A stretch of 64,000 nt of DNA, from the NCBI GenBank assembly GCA_013399855.1, contig VXAY01002880.1, positions 124,001 through 188,000 on the forward strand. The letters are read 5' to 3'. This stretch comes from Oxyruncus cristatus. Lineage: Eukaryota; Chordata; Aves; Passeriformes; Cotingidae. Both the position numbers and the translations under genes were made by a program. The notes beneath the pieces were generated by a model that saw only the letters and a program-made list of their open reading frames with translations, had not been told where the DNA came from and ran no database searches. Positions 47,901 through 61,587 of the stretch are shown here, one piece after another; the first letter of the stretch is position 1, and the number at the start of each line of letters is the position of its first letter.

Positions 47901-49295
47901 GTGTGGGAAAGACAAAGGATGCAGTGAAATGTGTATCAGAAAGTTTCCCAGGAATTGGGACACCCTTGAAGAGGTCTTTAGGAGACATTGAAGGTGGTTG
48001 AAGGCATTTAATATGGTTAAGAGTGTGAGCTCTCACTGATCTGGGGTCTAACATGGTTCTTAGGAACTCTCCCCTTTGAATCAAAGTGGTGCCTTCCCAA
48101 TTACCACGTGCCTCTGGCAAAATGCAATGATTGGAACCAGTACAAATTTCATCAGTTTATGGGAACACTCACACAGAAGCAAAAGGCAAAATGAGAGATC
48201 GTCATGGTGTAGAAGAAGGTGACATCTAGAACATCCCCACAGGCTCCACTACACGAACCAGAAAGCACTGCATGTGCTGTAGCAAAGTGAGATGTGATAT
48301 AGGAGGTGACAATCAGTTCTAAGTCCCTAGGGGTAATGGGATCATATCAAGATACAGATGTGATCCAAGGCACTGCTGATCAAAATAGCATGATTTCCCA
48401 TGCTCCGTATGTAAAGGACGAATCCACCTAAACTGCAACTGAAATAAGAAAACCAGCATAAACGGTATATAATTGCCAATGTCAATAGCTGCTCAACTTA
48501 AGGGAAGAGCAAAAACTGTATTAGCAGAACACTGTAATTTGATCTCAGGATAAATGAATTAAATTTAACCATATTTCACAAAAAATATCAATGATGAATT
48601 GTCAAAGCAGAGGCATTTTACCTCAGTCCTCTTGAATGGCAAAAATATGAACAATACTTCTCCCCCACACATATTAAGTAGACTTAAAAGAATAAGAATC
48701 TTGCAAACTTTTTTATTCTAATCATCTTACTAAGTACTGTATTAGTTCTTCTGAGGTTGCATTAATAATAAAATTTGGGATATGAATGGGTTGTTCAGTA
48801 CAGAGGTTCTGTGTATATTGGTGGTTGTTTATATGTAAAGTTGTTTGTGAAAACTTGAATAGCTCTGAAGAGGAACCAGAAACATGTTTTTTTATTTATT
48901 CAACTGGTGTTATAGTATTTATATTTTTATCTTATTCTTTGAGCCTGGTCTTGCTTCTATCAACTGCACAGTATGAGTATATATAAGCCAAGGAGCGTAT
49001 CACAGTTACTTTCATCCTCCTGCCCTTGTTCCTTTCTGCTTTAACTGATGTTCTTGGCTAGACATTTACCCAGAAGTGTCCTTCCCATAGGCAATCTCTG
49101 GGAAGGTTTAGAGCATTAATTATGAACAGGGACAAGGCCTTTTGATCTATTTTTTCAGTATCTATTGCAGTGCGGTCTTGAACAGGGCCCTGAAATGCTA
49201 CTTCATATAAACAATAGATGGTAATATTAGTAGGAGTAAATGGTGCAGCTTAATGCCTTCAATAAGAAAATTGTGCTATCTGGGGCAAATGGCAC

Positions 49296-49318
49296 TTTCT
49301 TTTTTTTTCTTTTTTTTT
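49296..49318. repeat. T-rich tract
   Basis: Two runs of T (about 9 nt each) separated by C. Confidence 0.8.
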
Positions 49319-52300
49319 AATCTAGACATCTACTTTAGACAATGGCAGTATAACATTTTCCACAACTGTGAATAACAGTGACACTGCTTTGATACAAAGG
49401 CTTGTGAAGTTTCTGAGAACATCGTATAAATATAGGACAGAAATAAGAGTGCTCCACTTCCAAGAAAAGATGTGTGTTTGTAGGGTTGCTTAATGTTTAT
49501 AAATGTCAAGAAGAGGAAATGATTTTTTTTAATCTTAATTTTGCATCTGATTTGACAATTTTATTTACAGTGTAAGTTCATGATTTTATTTCATTTTTCT
49601 CTGAAAGAAGACAAGATAAACAAGAAAATATTTCCTACTAATTCTCAATTGTTGACCATGTCAAATATGTTGTTGGTTTATAGTCTGTTTATTTAGCTGA
49701 AAGAAAACTGCTATTTCACTGCAGTTTGAAGCAGACAAAAAATGCATCAGCCTCCCTTACCTATTTATTGAGACTCAGCTGCACTTTGCAGGCATTGTCC
49801 TTCTCTCTGGACAAGGCCTTCGGCTGTACCCGGGCACGATGGCAAAACTCCTGCTGAAATATGTGTTGGCTCACTCCGTGTTGTTCCAAACTGGCTGGAG
49901 GCGCCCAGCCAGCAATCTCCAGCTGCACATGTCTGACACCCAGTCCCTTGACTCAGTTTAACTGGTAATTGCAACAAATGCCTCCTAGAATTTGAGTCCA
50001 AAGGGATCTGTGTAAGTGCAGGGACAGGAAAGAATCCTGTCAGAGCTGATTTCATATCCCATTCTGTGTGGGAGGTGCCCTGGGTACAGTACCACCTGGC
50101 ACCAATGGATTTCAGCATTCCCTCTGCAGCACAAAGCAGTTCTGGGCAAGCTTTAGTACAGGAAACACGGCAGGACTGGGCTCAAATATTTCTGAAATAT
50201 GATTCAATCCCACTGTCCTTGTATATCCATAATTACCATCATAGCTGAAAGGCTATGTCCTGCCCTGCAGTTCCTACCTAAAGTAAAGGCTAAGCTTTGA
50301 AAATCATCTGCTAAGAAATTCCTCCAGATACTAAGAGTAACTTTAATAAATACAATTATTGTGCACCCAGTGATGGTGCAAATTTCAGAATATTCAGAAT
50401 CCTCATTAGTAAAAACATCTGTATTAAAAGTTACCTGTTTTATGGATTTGTTTTCCTGATTTCCTTGTACTTTCTTCTCCTAATCTAGATGTCAAGAGAT
50501 CAGTGGTCCTTGTAACTGACTTCAGGGGCAACAAATGCCCATTGAATGGATTCAATCTCAGTTTCAAAATTGTTCATTTTCCCCTTTGTAAAATTGTATC
50601 AAATTTATTTAAGTATATTATATGGTAGATTCCCTTTTATTATTCCATACACCTTTATTTTTTTAGTAATTTTCATGGACATTTTCTATTTAATATAGAT
50701 ATTGTATAAGTAATTATGAAAGACTATTATTACTGTTTACTGTGGGCTTGAATTGATTTTAAGCAGTCAAGTGCACCCACTCAACCCACTTAAAATATTA
50801 GTCTTGAATTTTCATGGAATGTAGATTTAACCCACATCAACACGATTCCACAAATGCATGAGCTTAATGCGAGAAGGACCGTCATCCTGTTCATCAGCAG
50901 TTATGCACTGACAAGTCTGCAGGATCTGGCCTCAGATCAGTATTAAAATTGTATAACTGTTGAAAGATAACTTAAAATCTTCATAAACAATATTTAAATA
51001 ACACCCAGTGTTAATTTTAATGGTATCAGTAGAGTTAAAAGAAACATACTTCGAGCCTGGACTCAAGAGACTTGTGACAAAATGAAATATAGCCTGCTGA
51101 AACCTACTGTAAGCAAATACCACAAGCTGTGCCAAACAATTATATTACTTTCACATTAAAAGTAACACCAAATAGAAAGCACTTGCATATTCCTGTCACC
51201 ATTGTTTTTAAATGGTACACCCATGACCAAGGCTAGCAGTCATCAGGCAAAAAAGTCACTAAACCATAATCTGTTTATACAAATATCCAATACAGATAGG
51301 AGTTTTAAAGACTTGGTTTTTAATAAGGAAAAAATGGATCCAAATATCAGAACTGCTTTCTAATACCATTTAGGAGTATTAGAAACACTGTTGTTATTTC
51401 AGAACTCAGTTTTCATTACAGTTTAAGTACTGGTTGGCTCCTCTGATCCTATTTACATCCAGACTATTTTTATACTTTTCATTTGGAAAAGTTATGGTGT
51501 AATGCATCTGCTCTTTGCAACAAAAAAGGAAATATTGGATTAGTGTTTAGTTCATGTTGAGTATATTGTAACACTTGTAACTTTATAAATGAATTTCAGT
51601 GGACCACACTGAAGTGGTGAGGTTATATCTACTTAAAACATCAGGTGTGGAATACATGCATAAAACCCATCAACTTCTGGTGTACTCTTTCCCAAAGATA
51701 CTAATTTTTATTAGCTTGTATAAGAAAAAATAGGCAGTCACCCAGTCTGGGATCTCATGCTCCTGGCTCAGGGACACGATGCGAATTCTCATCAGATGCT
51801 CCAGTGCTTTTGCAAACACTCTGTATCTGTGACCTGACCTCAGCCTCCAGAGAAACTCTTTTCTCCACTGCAGCAGATGAAACTGGACATGACTGGAGAA
51901 TACAGGGCTTGATGACAAGGGGTCACTTTAGAGTTTGTCAGAACACACTGACAACAGTTTTGATTTCAGAGATGAGTTCAATTTTTTTTTAAGGAACCCT
52001 CTGCTTTTGCCAACTAGGAATCTTCACAAATAGGTTTAGCAATGCTTTAACAGGAACACAAATATTTCAAGGGGTTTATATCTGTATTTTTCACAAGTTT
52101 GTATGTTGATTTATTTATTGCCCCAAATATGTACTGGAATGCATTTTTGTCTAGTACCTTGCTAATCTCTTTTTTCACAGTCCATCATGTGTCAAAATTA
52201 CCTACATGTGATTAATTCCATAGTCTAATTGCACCAAAAGTTACTGAATTTGGCTACTTTTTTTACACCATTTAGCAAATCATTCAGTACATTTTCAGGG

Positions 52301-53393
52301 TTCCCTAATTCATCTTCTCCCAAGTATGTACAATTTCTCCTTCCATCTTCTGTCTACTTCAATCTGTAAAAAATATTAGTTCAGGAATCTGAAGTTTGTT
52401 TTAATCTAAGATAAGAACATTTGGGGATTTTAGAAGCAGGTAGGGTTTTTGTGCTTTGTAAGGTGGAAATGTGCTGACAAGGTCCACTTTCAATAGCAGG
52501 CAACTAATAGCATCAGCAGAGGTAGTGTTACTTCTTTCTTCTCCAATTAGAATCTCGTGTTCTGTAGACATAGAGAAAGTAATTACATCTCTTACTGGAT
52601 TTGTGTTGTAATGTGTCACAAATGCTGTTCATACTCCCTGGCTTTTTCACAGTTCTTTGATGATGTGATGCCTTCTCTAATTTTTCTTAATGATCACTTA
52701 TTTTTTCTTTTATTGGAGACATTGTAAACTTTTCCCAGCTTCTTGTCAGAAGCCACTATTCAGTTCCAAATAGGTCTGGAAAAAGTATGAAATCATACTT
52801 GGAATTGTTCCTACTCAGAAAATGCTTTTAGATTAAAGAATGGGACCTCATTTCATATTTAAAATAATGGCAATATTAAATAAACCTGAACTCACCCTGT
52901 TCTATGGAGTGAAGAAGTTAAGTGGCACTTTAATCTGCAGAGTAATTAGGAAGTTTGCATGGGAGTTGATTTAATGTTTCTAACAACAGGACTTTTTTAT
53001 CATCCTCCTGCAGGTTCTGGATCTTGGCAAATATTATTGTCTTTTTAATAATCATAAATGAATTTGAAATGTTCTGAGCAGCAAGGCGGCATCTTGTTCT
53101 GTTGCATCCTACAAGGGTGTTGGAGAAGCATGAGAGAAGTCTTGACTCTGCAGTCACAGTGGTGTGCATTTGCATCCCCCAGGGCTGTGTAGAGGCACAG
53201 GCATGTGCTTATCTGGAGACACTCAGATTTTCTGTTGCTGCATGTAACAAATTAGGTTCCTTCCTGAGTTGTCAGTGTGTGTGTGATTTGGTTTTCTCCC
53301 TTGTCAATATAGCAAATAATAAATATGTTCTCTGTAAATGGTAATAAAAATTATTCAAGGAGTAAGAGTTTCAACTATACCTATGTTGATTAT

Positions 53394-54230
53394 GGTAGGT
53401 ACATGTCTAGCTTGCTCTTGGAAGTCTCCAGCAATGGTTTCCATTATCTCCCCAACTACATTATTCTTCCACTCTTAATTATCTTTACTTGGGATTTGAA
53501 CTTTCTGTGCTAAAGTCATTACTTCTTGTCCTGTCCTCCACAGCTATGAAGAACAGAGTGCACTCTGTCTTTGTAGCAATGTTTTAAGCGCATGAATATT
53601 GCCTCCTGCTTATCTCAGTTCTTCCTCATTGTGTTCAGCTTTTGATTCCTTCATTAATTTTCATTTATTCTGTTTAAAACAACCATCCTATTATAGTAAG
53701 ATGATATAACTTGTTAGGATTATTTTAAATTCTAACCATTCTTCAAAGCACTGACAGTCCTGTTCAGCTTGGAGTTGTCTGCACATTAATAATCTACTCA
53801 TTATTTCATCATGCAGGCTATTGATGGAGCTGTTTTCCAGACCCGGGACAAATCCTTGAGGACCCTACTGAAATATATGCTGCCACTTTTACAATGAACC
53901 ATTGATAGCAGTCCTCTTCATATGATTTTGTAACTGGTTTCACACCCAGTCAATTAGATTTTCGTCTCTATCATGTGCCCATATTTTGCTTTGAGAATGC
54001 ACTGTCAATACAGTGTCCTAAGAAGTACTAAAATCAAAATATATGACTTCAGCTGTTGCTCTCTTACCCACGGGCCTGTGACCCTCTCACAAAGGAATTT
54101 ATATTAGCTTGACATGATTTATTATTAACTAATCCACATTGACTCTTAGTCATCTCCTTTTCCTCCGGATGCTTACAGACAGTTTGTACAAAAATGATCA
54201 TTTTGGTTAGAACTGGGGGAGGGAACTGAG
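53394..54230 (-). mobile_element. Ancient CR1/L3-like LINE, ~0.8 kb, antisense
   Basis: On the plus strand a long ordered series of diverged motifs matches, from memory, the reverse complement of the reverse-transcriptase end and 3' region of CR1/L3-type LINEs: TCTAGCTTGCTCTTGGAAG, TCCAGCAATGG, TTACTTCTTGTCCTGTCCTC, TTGATGGAGCTGTTTTCCAG, TGAACCATTGATAGCAGTCC, CACACCCAGTCAATTAGATT, CTAAAATCAAAATATATGAC, TTGACATGATTTATTATTAA, TAATCCACATTGACTCTTAG. The coding frame is broken by many stops and indels; it is a fossil copy. Motif order is conserved across the whole span. Confidence 0.72.
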
Positions 54231-56882
54231 ATGAGCCCAGCACTGTGGGTGGCTGCCAGCTGAATGTCAGTGTATATCACCAGAATAAATTCTACCTCTC
54301 GAGGTTCTTCACCCCGGTTGCCCTTCAGACTGCAGCAGGAATCCTTGCTGCCTGGGAGGTCAGTAAGAGGGCTGTGTCTGTGCCAGGAGCTGATTCCTGG
54401 CACATTCTTTTGACTCCTTGGGATGCAGCTTCAGTCTTCTTAACCTCTTGCATCCCTTTTCAAAGCTGAGATCTTTCACAGTTCTCACTAATGTTCTCAC
54501 TTGATTGGCAAGTGATGTTTTCAGTGAAATGGAACTTGGCAGCATGATTTTTTCATACCCACTGCATGCTAGACTAACAGTTCAGGTTTTTCTCTTATGA
54601 TTGAAGTCCTCCAAATGTCCGTTGCATCACTTTTCTTTTTCACGTGTATCAGAGCAATAATTTTGTCTTGCAATTAAAATCTGTTATTTGATAGTCCTTT
54701 TAGAGTGAATTTCCATTGAAGTGCTGGCTAAAGTGCTTATTTTCAATAAAACATGTGACAGCTTAATAAGTATATTCATACCAGTACATTTTAAAACATA
54801 ACATATGATACATTTTTTTTCAGAAAGTGAACATCTCAAAGATGAGAACAAATAACATAAACCTATATATATTTGTATGTGTTATGTATGTATAACAAAT
54901 AATTTATCAAGGAATAAAGTTTGTATGTTTTTAAAATAATAAATTTATCAAGTTCAATTTAATGAAACTACTTAATTATACACTTTATTTTACCCCTTAA
55001 AAGAAATAAAATAGATTTTTGTGTTAGGTAGTAAATATAGAAATATTTAAAAAGGCAAAGTAATGAATAACTATGGTCTCCCTACATTGTATTATAAAAT
55101 ATGTCTGCTAATATTACTCCAGTTAAAGAAAAATTTTAATAAATTAATAGAAATCCTTCCTGCATATCAAAACCAGAACATAATCTGTCTTTAGAAGGGA
55201 TGCCTTCTGGCAGGTATTCGTGAGAAATGCGATAATGCTAACGTTGAATATATATCTCGAATATAAGGGAAGAAGTTATAAGCTAAAATCAGCCTTCAGA
55301 ATTAGACAGTCATAAAAGTGATTCTGTACTACCAAAATTTACTTGGAAATTTTGGGGGTAAATCAAAATTTTCCTCTTGGTTTTTAAATTCAAATTTATT
55401 ATGTTGCAAGCACTTAAGCTAATAAAAACCTCAGGCCATAGGACTCAGGCTAAAGGCTGTGGGACTGTCCCCCTACCACTGACCAGCATTGCACGCATGC
55501 AAAAAGATAGAAAGACATGGTTATGCATGCAGTGCTATGTTTGCAAAATATTTTCTCAGCTTGTGTCAATTTGTAAGTCAAGGGCTTTCTGCAGAAGAGA
55601 TGAAATTTCTGTATTTTATAGGTCTAGCTGGATTTTAATCCATTAATTCACCCAGTTGTTTTCTGCAGCAATCTCTACAGTTTTAAAATCCACCACCTTC
55701 TGCAGAGCAGCATTCGGTAGCTTAATTAGATATGGGGTCACATCACCACTTTTTGCTGATACTTCCTCTCTGGTCACTGCTTTTTCCTATGACCAGTTGC
55801 TCAGTCCTCAACTGAACAAGTTGGTATAGGATAGAAGAGAATTTTCTCCCATCCTTCATCCCTCCCTTCCCTTACCTGCTGCTTCTCCCATATCTCTAGC
55901 GCAGGAAAGATGGGACATGTGTTGGCACAGCCCCTGAATGTTGCTGGCACATTCCCTGAATGCTCTGTGGAAACAAGTTGCAGTACTGCCAGCCAGGGCA
56001 GTCTGGGGGATGGATGTTTGCATGTCCTATAGACTCAGGCCTGACTGATGGAAAAGTTACCTTGAGAAGGTTGTAGCTGTTATTCCATTCCCAGAGCCAT
56101 ATACCAAAGGGGTGACTTTGCTCTTGTTCCGTCCTCAGATGATTCAACTGATGATTTATACGCATTGCCTCCAGTTAGAAGTTTGCTCTGCCAATGCGAC
56201 ACAGACCAGGTGAGCTGAATTCCTCCATTTTAAAACTCACACACATTTAAAAATAATTAAGGATAATTTCAAAAGCAAAACAAGACAAAACAAAACAAAA
56301 AAAATCGGGTGAACTTTGGAAAAAAGTTTTCCATATGTGATAAATTATTTGTTCCACAAAAAATCATTATGCAGTTAATTTTAACAATATATCAAAGAGC
56401 TCTCTTATTTGCTTTGATGGATCACACAAATGTGTTTCTGCTATTAAGGCTGGAGACATTTACAGGTGACTGTAAATGTGGAAACTTCTGCAACTAATTA
56501 CAGCATGGGAGAAAGGAGCTCATAAACACTCAGTGTTTGTCATAAATAGTTATTAGCCTGGATCTTTTGTCTGCCTGAACGCAAAACCATCTTTCTTAGG
56601 TTTGTTCTTTAATTGTTACTGATGTTTGTCACTTTATGAGGTTAGGGGATCATAGTAACATTTATAAAATAGGAACACCAAACTAGTTTACATGCATCTA
56701 AAAATATCAGAAACTTTCTAATTTAAAATGTGAGATAGTGTACTTTATCTAAATACTTCCCATTCCAGAAGACTTCTTTTTCCTAATTCTAGGCTACAGG
56801 CTAAGAAAATTAATAAATTTGCTTTTTGGAACTTGGACAGAATATTTGATGGATAGGGAATTTGCTGGATAACCACAGTTTT
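54231..56882. other. Intergenic sequence, no gene seen
   Basis: AT-rich sequence, strongest at 54760-55150. A (CAAAA)n tract lies at 56271-56304. Nothing else recognised. Confidence 0.5.
56271..56304. repeat. (CAAAA)n simple repeat
   Basis: About five CAAAA-type units ending in an A run before TCGGG. Confidence 0.85.
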
Positions 56883-57135
56883 AAACTAAAAGAGAGTAGG
56901 TTTAGATTGGACATAAGGAAGAAATTCTTTATTGTGAGGGTAGTGAGGCACTGGAACAGGTTGCACAGAGAAGCTGTGGATGACCCATTCCTGGAAGTGT
57001 TCAAGGCCAGGCTGGATGCAGCTTTGAGCAACCTGGTCTAGTGAACAATGTCCCTGCTCATGGAAGGAGTGCCAGATGGTCTTCAAAGGTCCTTTCCAAC
57101 CCAAATGATTCTATCATTCTGTGGTGCTATGATTT
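56883..57135 (+). mobile_element. CR1 LINE 3' fragment, sense
   Basis: Reads GATTGGACATAAGGAAGAAA, then GTGAGGCACTGGAACAGGTT, GAAGCTGTGGATGACCCATT, CAAGGCCAGGCTGGATG, and ends GATTCTATCATTCTGTGG plus CTATGATTTTA, the CR1 3' terminus in forward orientation. It is 5'-truncated. Confidence 0.93.
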
Positions 57136-58618
57136 TATACTTGACATTTAAACAAGTATATAAGTGAGACATGAATTTGTATTTAACACTAGAAGATGTT
57201 AAATCTTTTAGAAATAACAGGCGAATCCATCTAAACAAAAATTCCAGAACCAAAGACATCTGGGTATATTATTTGTCTGCACATGTAATATGCTGTTTGA
57301 AAAGGATACAGTAGGTAGTAAGGCAACAAATTAAAGAGGTGACATAACAGGAAAGCACAATAACTTCAATGGACTTTTGTTTGCATTTTTAGGAATGAAA
57401 TTACCCAGGGAGCTGTTAGGCAGACTGTGTTCTCCTGCACCCTCTCCTGGCTGGCTCAAGAGTGGCACTACAGCTTGGAAAGTGTCAGGTCTTTTGGGGA
57501 AGGAAAGGATGGCAGACAGAACCTACATTTTTAATGGAAATTCAAAGTGGAAATGAAGTGGATAAGAGAAACAAAATTATTTTCCTCTTTCCTGGAGGTA
57601 CCATGAGCCTATCTACAGGATTGAAGAGGGGTTACATTTCTCATAAATTAGCATTCATAGTCAGTTGATAAGGTTGTGAAGGAAATGAAATCATACAATT
57701 GCATCTTCACATGCTCAGAAACAGACCCAGAAAAGGCACAGAGCTGGCACTGCAGGGAAGTCAATCCAGTGGGTGCAAGAAGGTCCACTTCCCTTCTGCC
57801 TTCCCCAGCAGTGCAGCAGTGGCTTTTAGTTATTAACCCCAATGTACCCCAGGGACCACGGTACAGGGCTTTTAGCTGCTGTTCTGTGAGGAGAGGAGCA
57901 ATAAAACAAAATCCGTGTACTGCAAAATTTGCTTTCCTGCCTAACACGAATAATTTCAACAAAGTATGTACAACAGAAAGAACACTTTCTAATCAGGCAA
58001 CTACTTACTTGCAGATATAGTCCTAAAATGCAGTAATTGCATTGTCTTTAATTTAACATGGTACATATGAATGCTAAGATGTCATGAAATGAAAAGCAGG
58101 GCTCTTAAGTTCAGGCTGTTTTATGAAAATGTTGTCAAATTCTATATTGTAAAAATGTGTCAGATAAATGAAAGTTATATGTTTTTCATGACTTTGAGGG
58201 ATTTTGTAAGGATGTTTATACTTAAGGTATACATACTCATGTATGAAATGCATGAGTAAATGAATCATATATATGTAAATAAATATTGAAAACTTTGTGT
58301 CTAAAAGAAAGAAAATATGTATTTAAGTTACTTTGAAGATGTGAGTGATTTTCAAGGCTTTTTACAGCCATTTTCTCATAACAGCATGAATAAGCTAAGT
58401 GCAAGGCAGTAGTTCACCAGAGATATGCAATCTTTGATCAGCGGGTCTGTCACGAAGGTACACCAAAACAACTTTATGCTGATAACTAACTCAGCCACAC
58501 TGTAATTCACAATCAAAGCCAAAGGCCAAAAGTAGCACACAAGAGGGTAACCACAGTGACACTCCAGTGAGAATTTGCAGGCTGCAGGATTGGTGTGCCA
58601 GTTATCAGTCAAGATGTT
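57136..58618. other. Intergenic sequence, no gene seen
   Basis: Unique-looking AT-rich DNA between two oppositely oriented CR1 fragments. Short opposing ORFs at 57648-58020 show no recognisable protein. Confidence 0.45.
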
Positions 58619-58960
58619 AGAATCATACAGTCATGGAAATCCTAAGCTTGGTAAAAGACCTCTAAGATCACCAAGTCCATCCATCAGCCTAGCACTAGCA
58701 CCATTTTCCACATTAAACTGTGTCCTCAAGTGTCATCCTCACATGTCCACATTTTTTGAATGTTTCCAGGAATGGTGACTCCACCACTTCGCTGGGGAGC
58801 CTGTTCCAATGCCTGGCAACCCTTTTCATGAAGAAATTTTTCCTGATATCTAATCTAAACCTCTCCTGGTGCAACTTGAGGCCGTTTCCTTTCATCTTGT
58901 TACTGGGGAAAAGAGACTTGACACCCACCTCTTTCCAACAACTTTTTTCATAATCATTAA
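58619..58960 (-). mobile_element. CR1 LINE 3' fragment, antisense
   Basis: The plus strand begins GAATCATACAGTCATGG and proceeds through AAGTCCATCCATCAGCCTAG, GGTGACTCCACCACTTC, CTGTTCCAATGCCTGGCAAC, AAATTTTTCCTGATATCTAA, GGCCGTTTCCTTTCATCTTG and GAGACTTGACACCCACCTC. This is among the longest and clearest CR1 tails here. The minus-strand ORF across it is residual LINE sequence, not a host gene. Confidence 0.94.
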
Positions 58961-60959
58961 ACCAGTCTTCCACTCAGAGTAATAATCACACACCAGTGTC
59001 TCCATAGACATGAATTTGACACAAAATCACACCCCTCATGCTGTATGAACAATGGAAAAGAAGAGATTTTTTTTTTTTTCCTAATGCACACCTATTTCTA
59101 CTGTTAGAGAAGCTATTACTATCTGAATAAGACCAAAAATTAGCTGGAACTCATTTATCAATATTCTTTTCATTTGGCAGCTATTTTTAGGGTTTTAGAG
59201 AAATCACATTTTTGGTAATTGTGCAGGGGAAGAGAAAGTCCCTTAAAGATTTACTTAGATGTTGGGGGGACAAATGCAGCTGTCCAACCTGCTAATCACA
59301 GAGTAGTCTCACAGGACTAAGCTGGTAGCAACAAACTTCTGCATAAGCGTGACAGAGGCTTTTAAACTGGAAAGCTCAGAGAATAGAAAGAATCTTGCTC
59401 TAACCAGAGCTGCCCAACATATCTGCCTTCATGGGCTTCATCAGAGATCCTGACCTATCTGAACTGATGATTTTTATTGGGCAAAAGTGCTTTCCATTCT
59501 CCAAATAGACTCTGAAATTTCCTATGAATTGTGCTGGAAATTTCTGCTGATCAAAATACATGTAATATTTACATCTACGTGAAGAATATAGATAATTCCA
59601 ATTAACTTGATAATCTAGGGTGCTGCAAAAATTCCTGCAGTAGTTAATATTCATTTGCCAAAGCATTCAGCATTGAGAGGGAGGGTAACTACTTTCCTCC
59701 CATCTGACATTTAAGTAAAAATTGAAGTGATATAATTGAATTAATATAAATATAGATGTCAGATTATAAGGTTTTTTTTTAAATAATAGTCAGATCTGTT
59801 AACACTTCCCTTTTAAATCCCTCATTTGCATTTAAACCAATTGCACTGTCACCTTTCGGAAATACTGCAGAAGAGTAGGTCAGGAAAAAAATGCAGTGCT
59901 ACTTTCAATTTTACAGAATTTAATGGTAGTAGAGAAGTTTTCAGACTATCAATCTTTACATCAATTCACTGAAGTAGCACTATTTGAGTGACCCAGTCAC
60001 CACAGCACCACTGTAGCTCATGCAACCTGAACTAACTATTGTTATTTAGGCTCACAGAAATCTAATGAATAATATTTTCAATTGTATTCTTATTGAGATT
60101 TAATGATAGATTATCTTCCAAATCTTAGTATTCTACCAATCTGTAGAAATACCTCAATTGATTTTAATGCCTTATCAGCATGCTAAATTCTTTTAACTTT
60201 ATAAATAATTTTAAAGGATTTCGAACTAGTTTACTATTCGGCAGCTCTTCCTTTAGGCAAAGAAGAAGGCAACACAAGCCGTGCAACCTTTGAAATGCAT
60301 AGAAAGGAATTTACTGTTTACTGAGGAAAGAACAGCATGCAGTTTTTGGTGAAGATGTACTAGGAGTGGTGCTGTGCTAACAATTAGATAGTGGGTTAGA
60401 TATGGGCATCATTTGCAATTACTAATCAAGCAGTATTTATTTAAAAATCCAAGGGAGATCCTGATCCAAAATGTTTTAAACTTTTGGTTTAGGAAGAGAG
60501 AATCTCATAAAAGAAGTAGCATTTCATATCCAGGTATCTGAATGAATGCTTCTTCAGTATCTAATGTAAGACACAGGCTGGCTTTAAGACTTGTCTATGT
60601 GAATGGGGGAAGGGACAGTGGAAATCTGGAAAATGACACATGAATATAAAAAGAGGATGTCTCCTGCTTCTTTGTCTATGCTTCAGATTTAGATTCTCTA
60701 TTACTTACAATGTTATGGAGAGCGCCTTGGGTAATTGATTGCCTATTTGGGGAGATGACCTGTAAGGTGACAGAGAAGGCTACACAAAAGGAGAAAAAAA
60801 CTCCTGATGGTTTCCTGGAAGATCCCGGCACTTGGGGAGACATTCCCAGAAACTAATAAGAGGATTAAATGAAGAAAGGAGTGATATGGAGATAACATGG
60901 ACTTTTTTTGAAAACATCTTGCCAGACACACAGAAAAACGACCCTTGAGCCTATGTCCT
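58961..60959. other. Intergenic sequence, no gene seen
   Basis: AT-rich DNA with a 13-nt T run at 59067-59079. No repeat family or gene recognised. Confidence 0.45.
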
Positions 60960-61445
60960 TTGTCTATCACCCCAAAATTAGTTTATTGACTATAGCCACT
61001 CAAACTACCTAAGGAAAAAGGGTACCAAAAGAGATTGGACCTAAGCAAAAATGGGGGAGAAGTTCCATCAACTCTGTGGAGGTAGCTGACTGGGCTGCCT
61101 TTTCTGCTTCCAATTCTGGGGATGCCTGGAAGGTGAGATGTGTCTTATGCATGCTAATTACTTTCTTCTAAATAAACAGAGCTTACTTTTTCTTCATAGT
61201 ATTCATAGTAAGTTTCTGTACTTTAAAGTTTTTGCTTATGCTTCTTCATAGTGTTCTTAGTGCTTTGCTTTAGAATGTGTGCTTGGATCTTGCTTTATTA
61301 TTATTACTACATAGCTAAGTGTAATTCAGTTAGACCCTATTCCAGACACAACTAACCCCATAAAATTTCACAAATTTGTGTTAATAAATGTGTTATTTCA
61401 TGAACTGTTAGAGTGAGTCGGTTTTCAGGTGCTGGCAGTTTCATT
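60960..61445 (+). mobile_element. Possible LTR-like element (low confidence)
   Basis: GC/AT pattern, an AATAAA at 61171-61176 and an internal near-repeat (TTCTTCATAGTATTCATAGT at 61190 and a similar copy near 61243) look like the R/U5 part of an avian ERV-L-type LTR. No TG...CA ends, target duplication or family match can be established by eye; both boundaries are guesses. Confidence 0.3.
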
Positions 61446-61587
61446 GACAGCAAAATAACTCATAGGAGAAACTCGCTGAGGGGTTTCCTTATGACTATTA
61501 AGTCCAGTCCCTATATAAAGGTTTTGGACATTAAAAGGCTTTGATCTCCTGGGGGGGACAATGATAGACAAAAAATAAATTAATACA

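Larger units (their letters stand above)
42626..53393. other. Intergenic sequence upstream of SYBU
   Basis: AT-rich, with no splice-consistent coding block and no recognised RNA gene. It contains T-rich low-complexity tracts at 44919-44992 and 49296-49318. Unannotated distal SYBU first exons or enhancers could be present but leave no signal that I can read. Confidence 0.5.

Noticed and set aside
58713..58973. 86-codon minus-strand ORF containing RHWNRLPSEVVESP
   Set aside because: This is translated CR1 3' sequence, a common repeat-derived peptide, not a gene.
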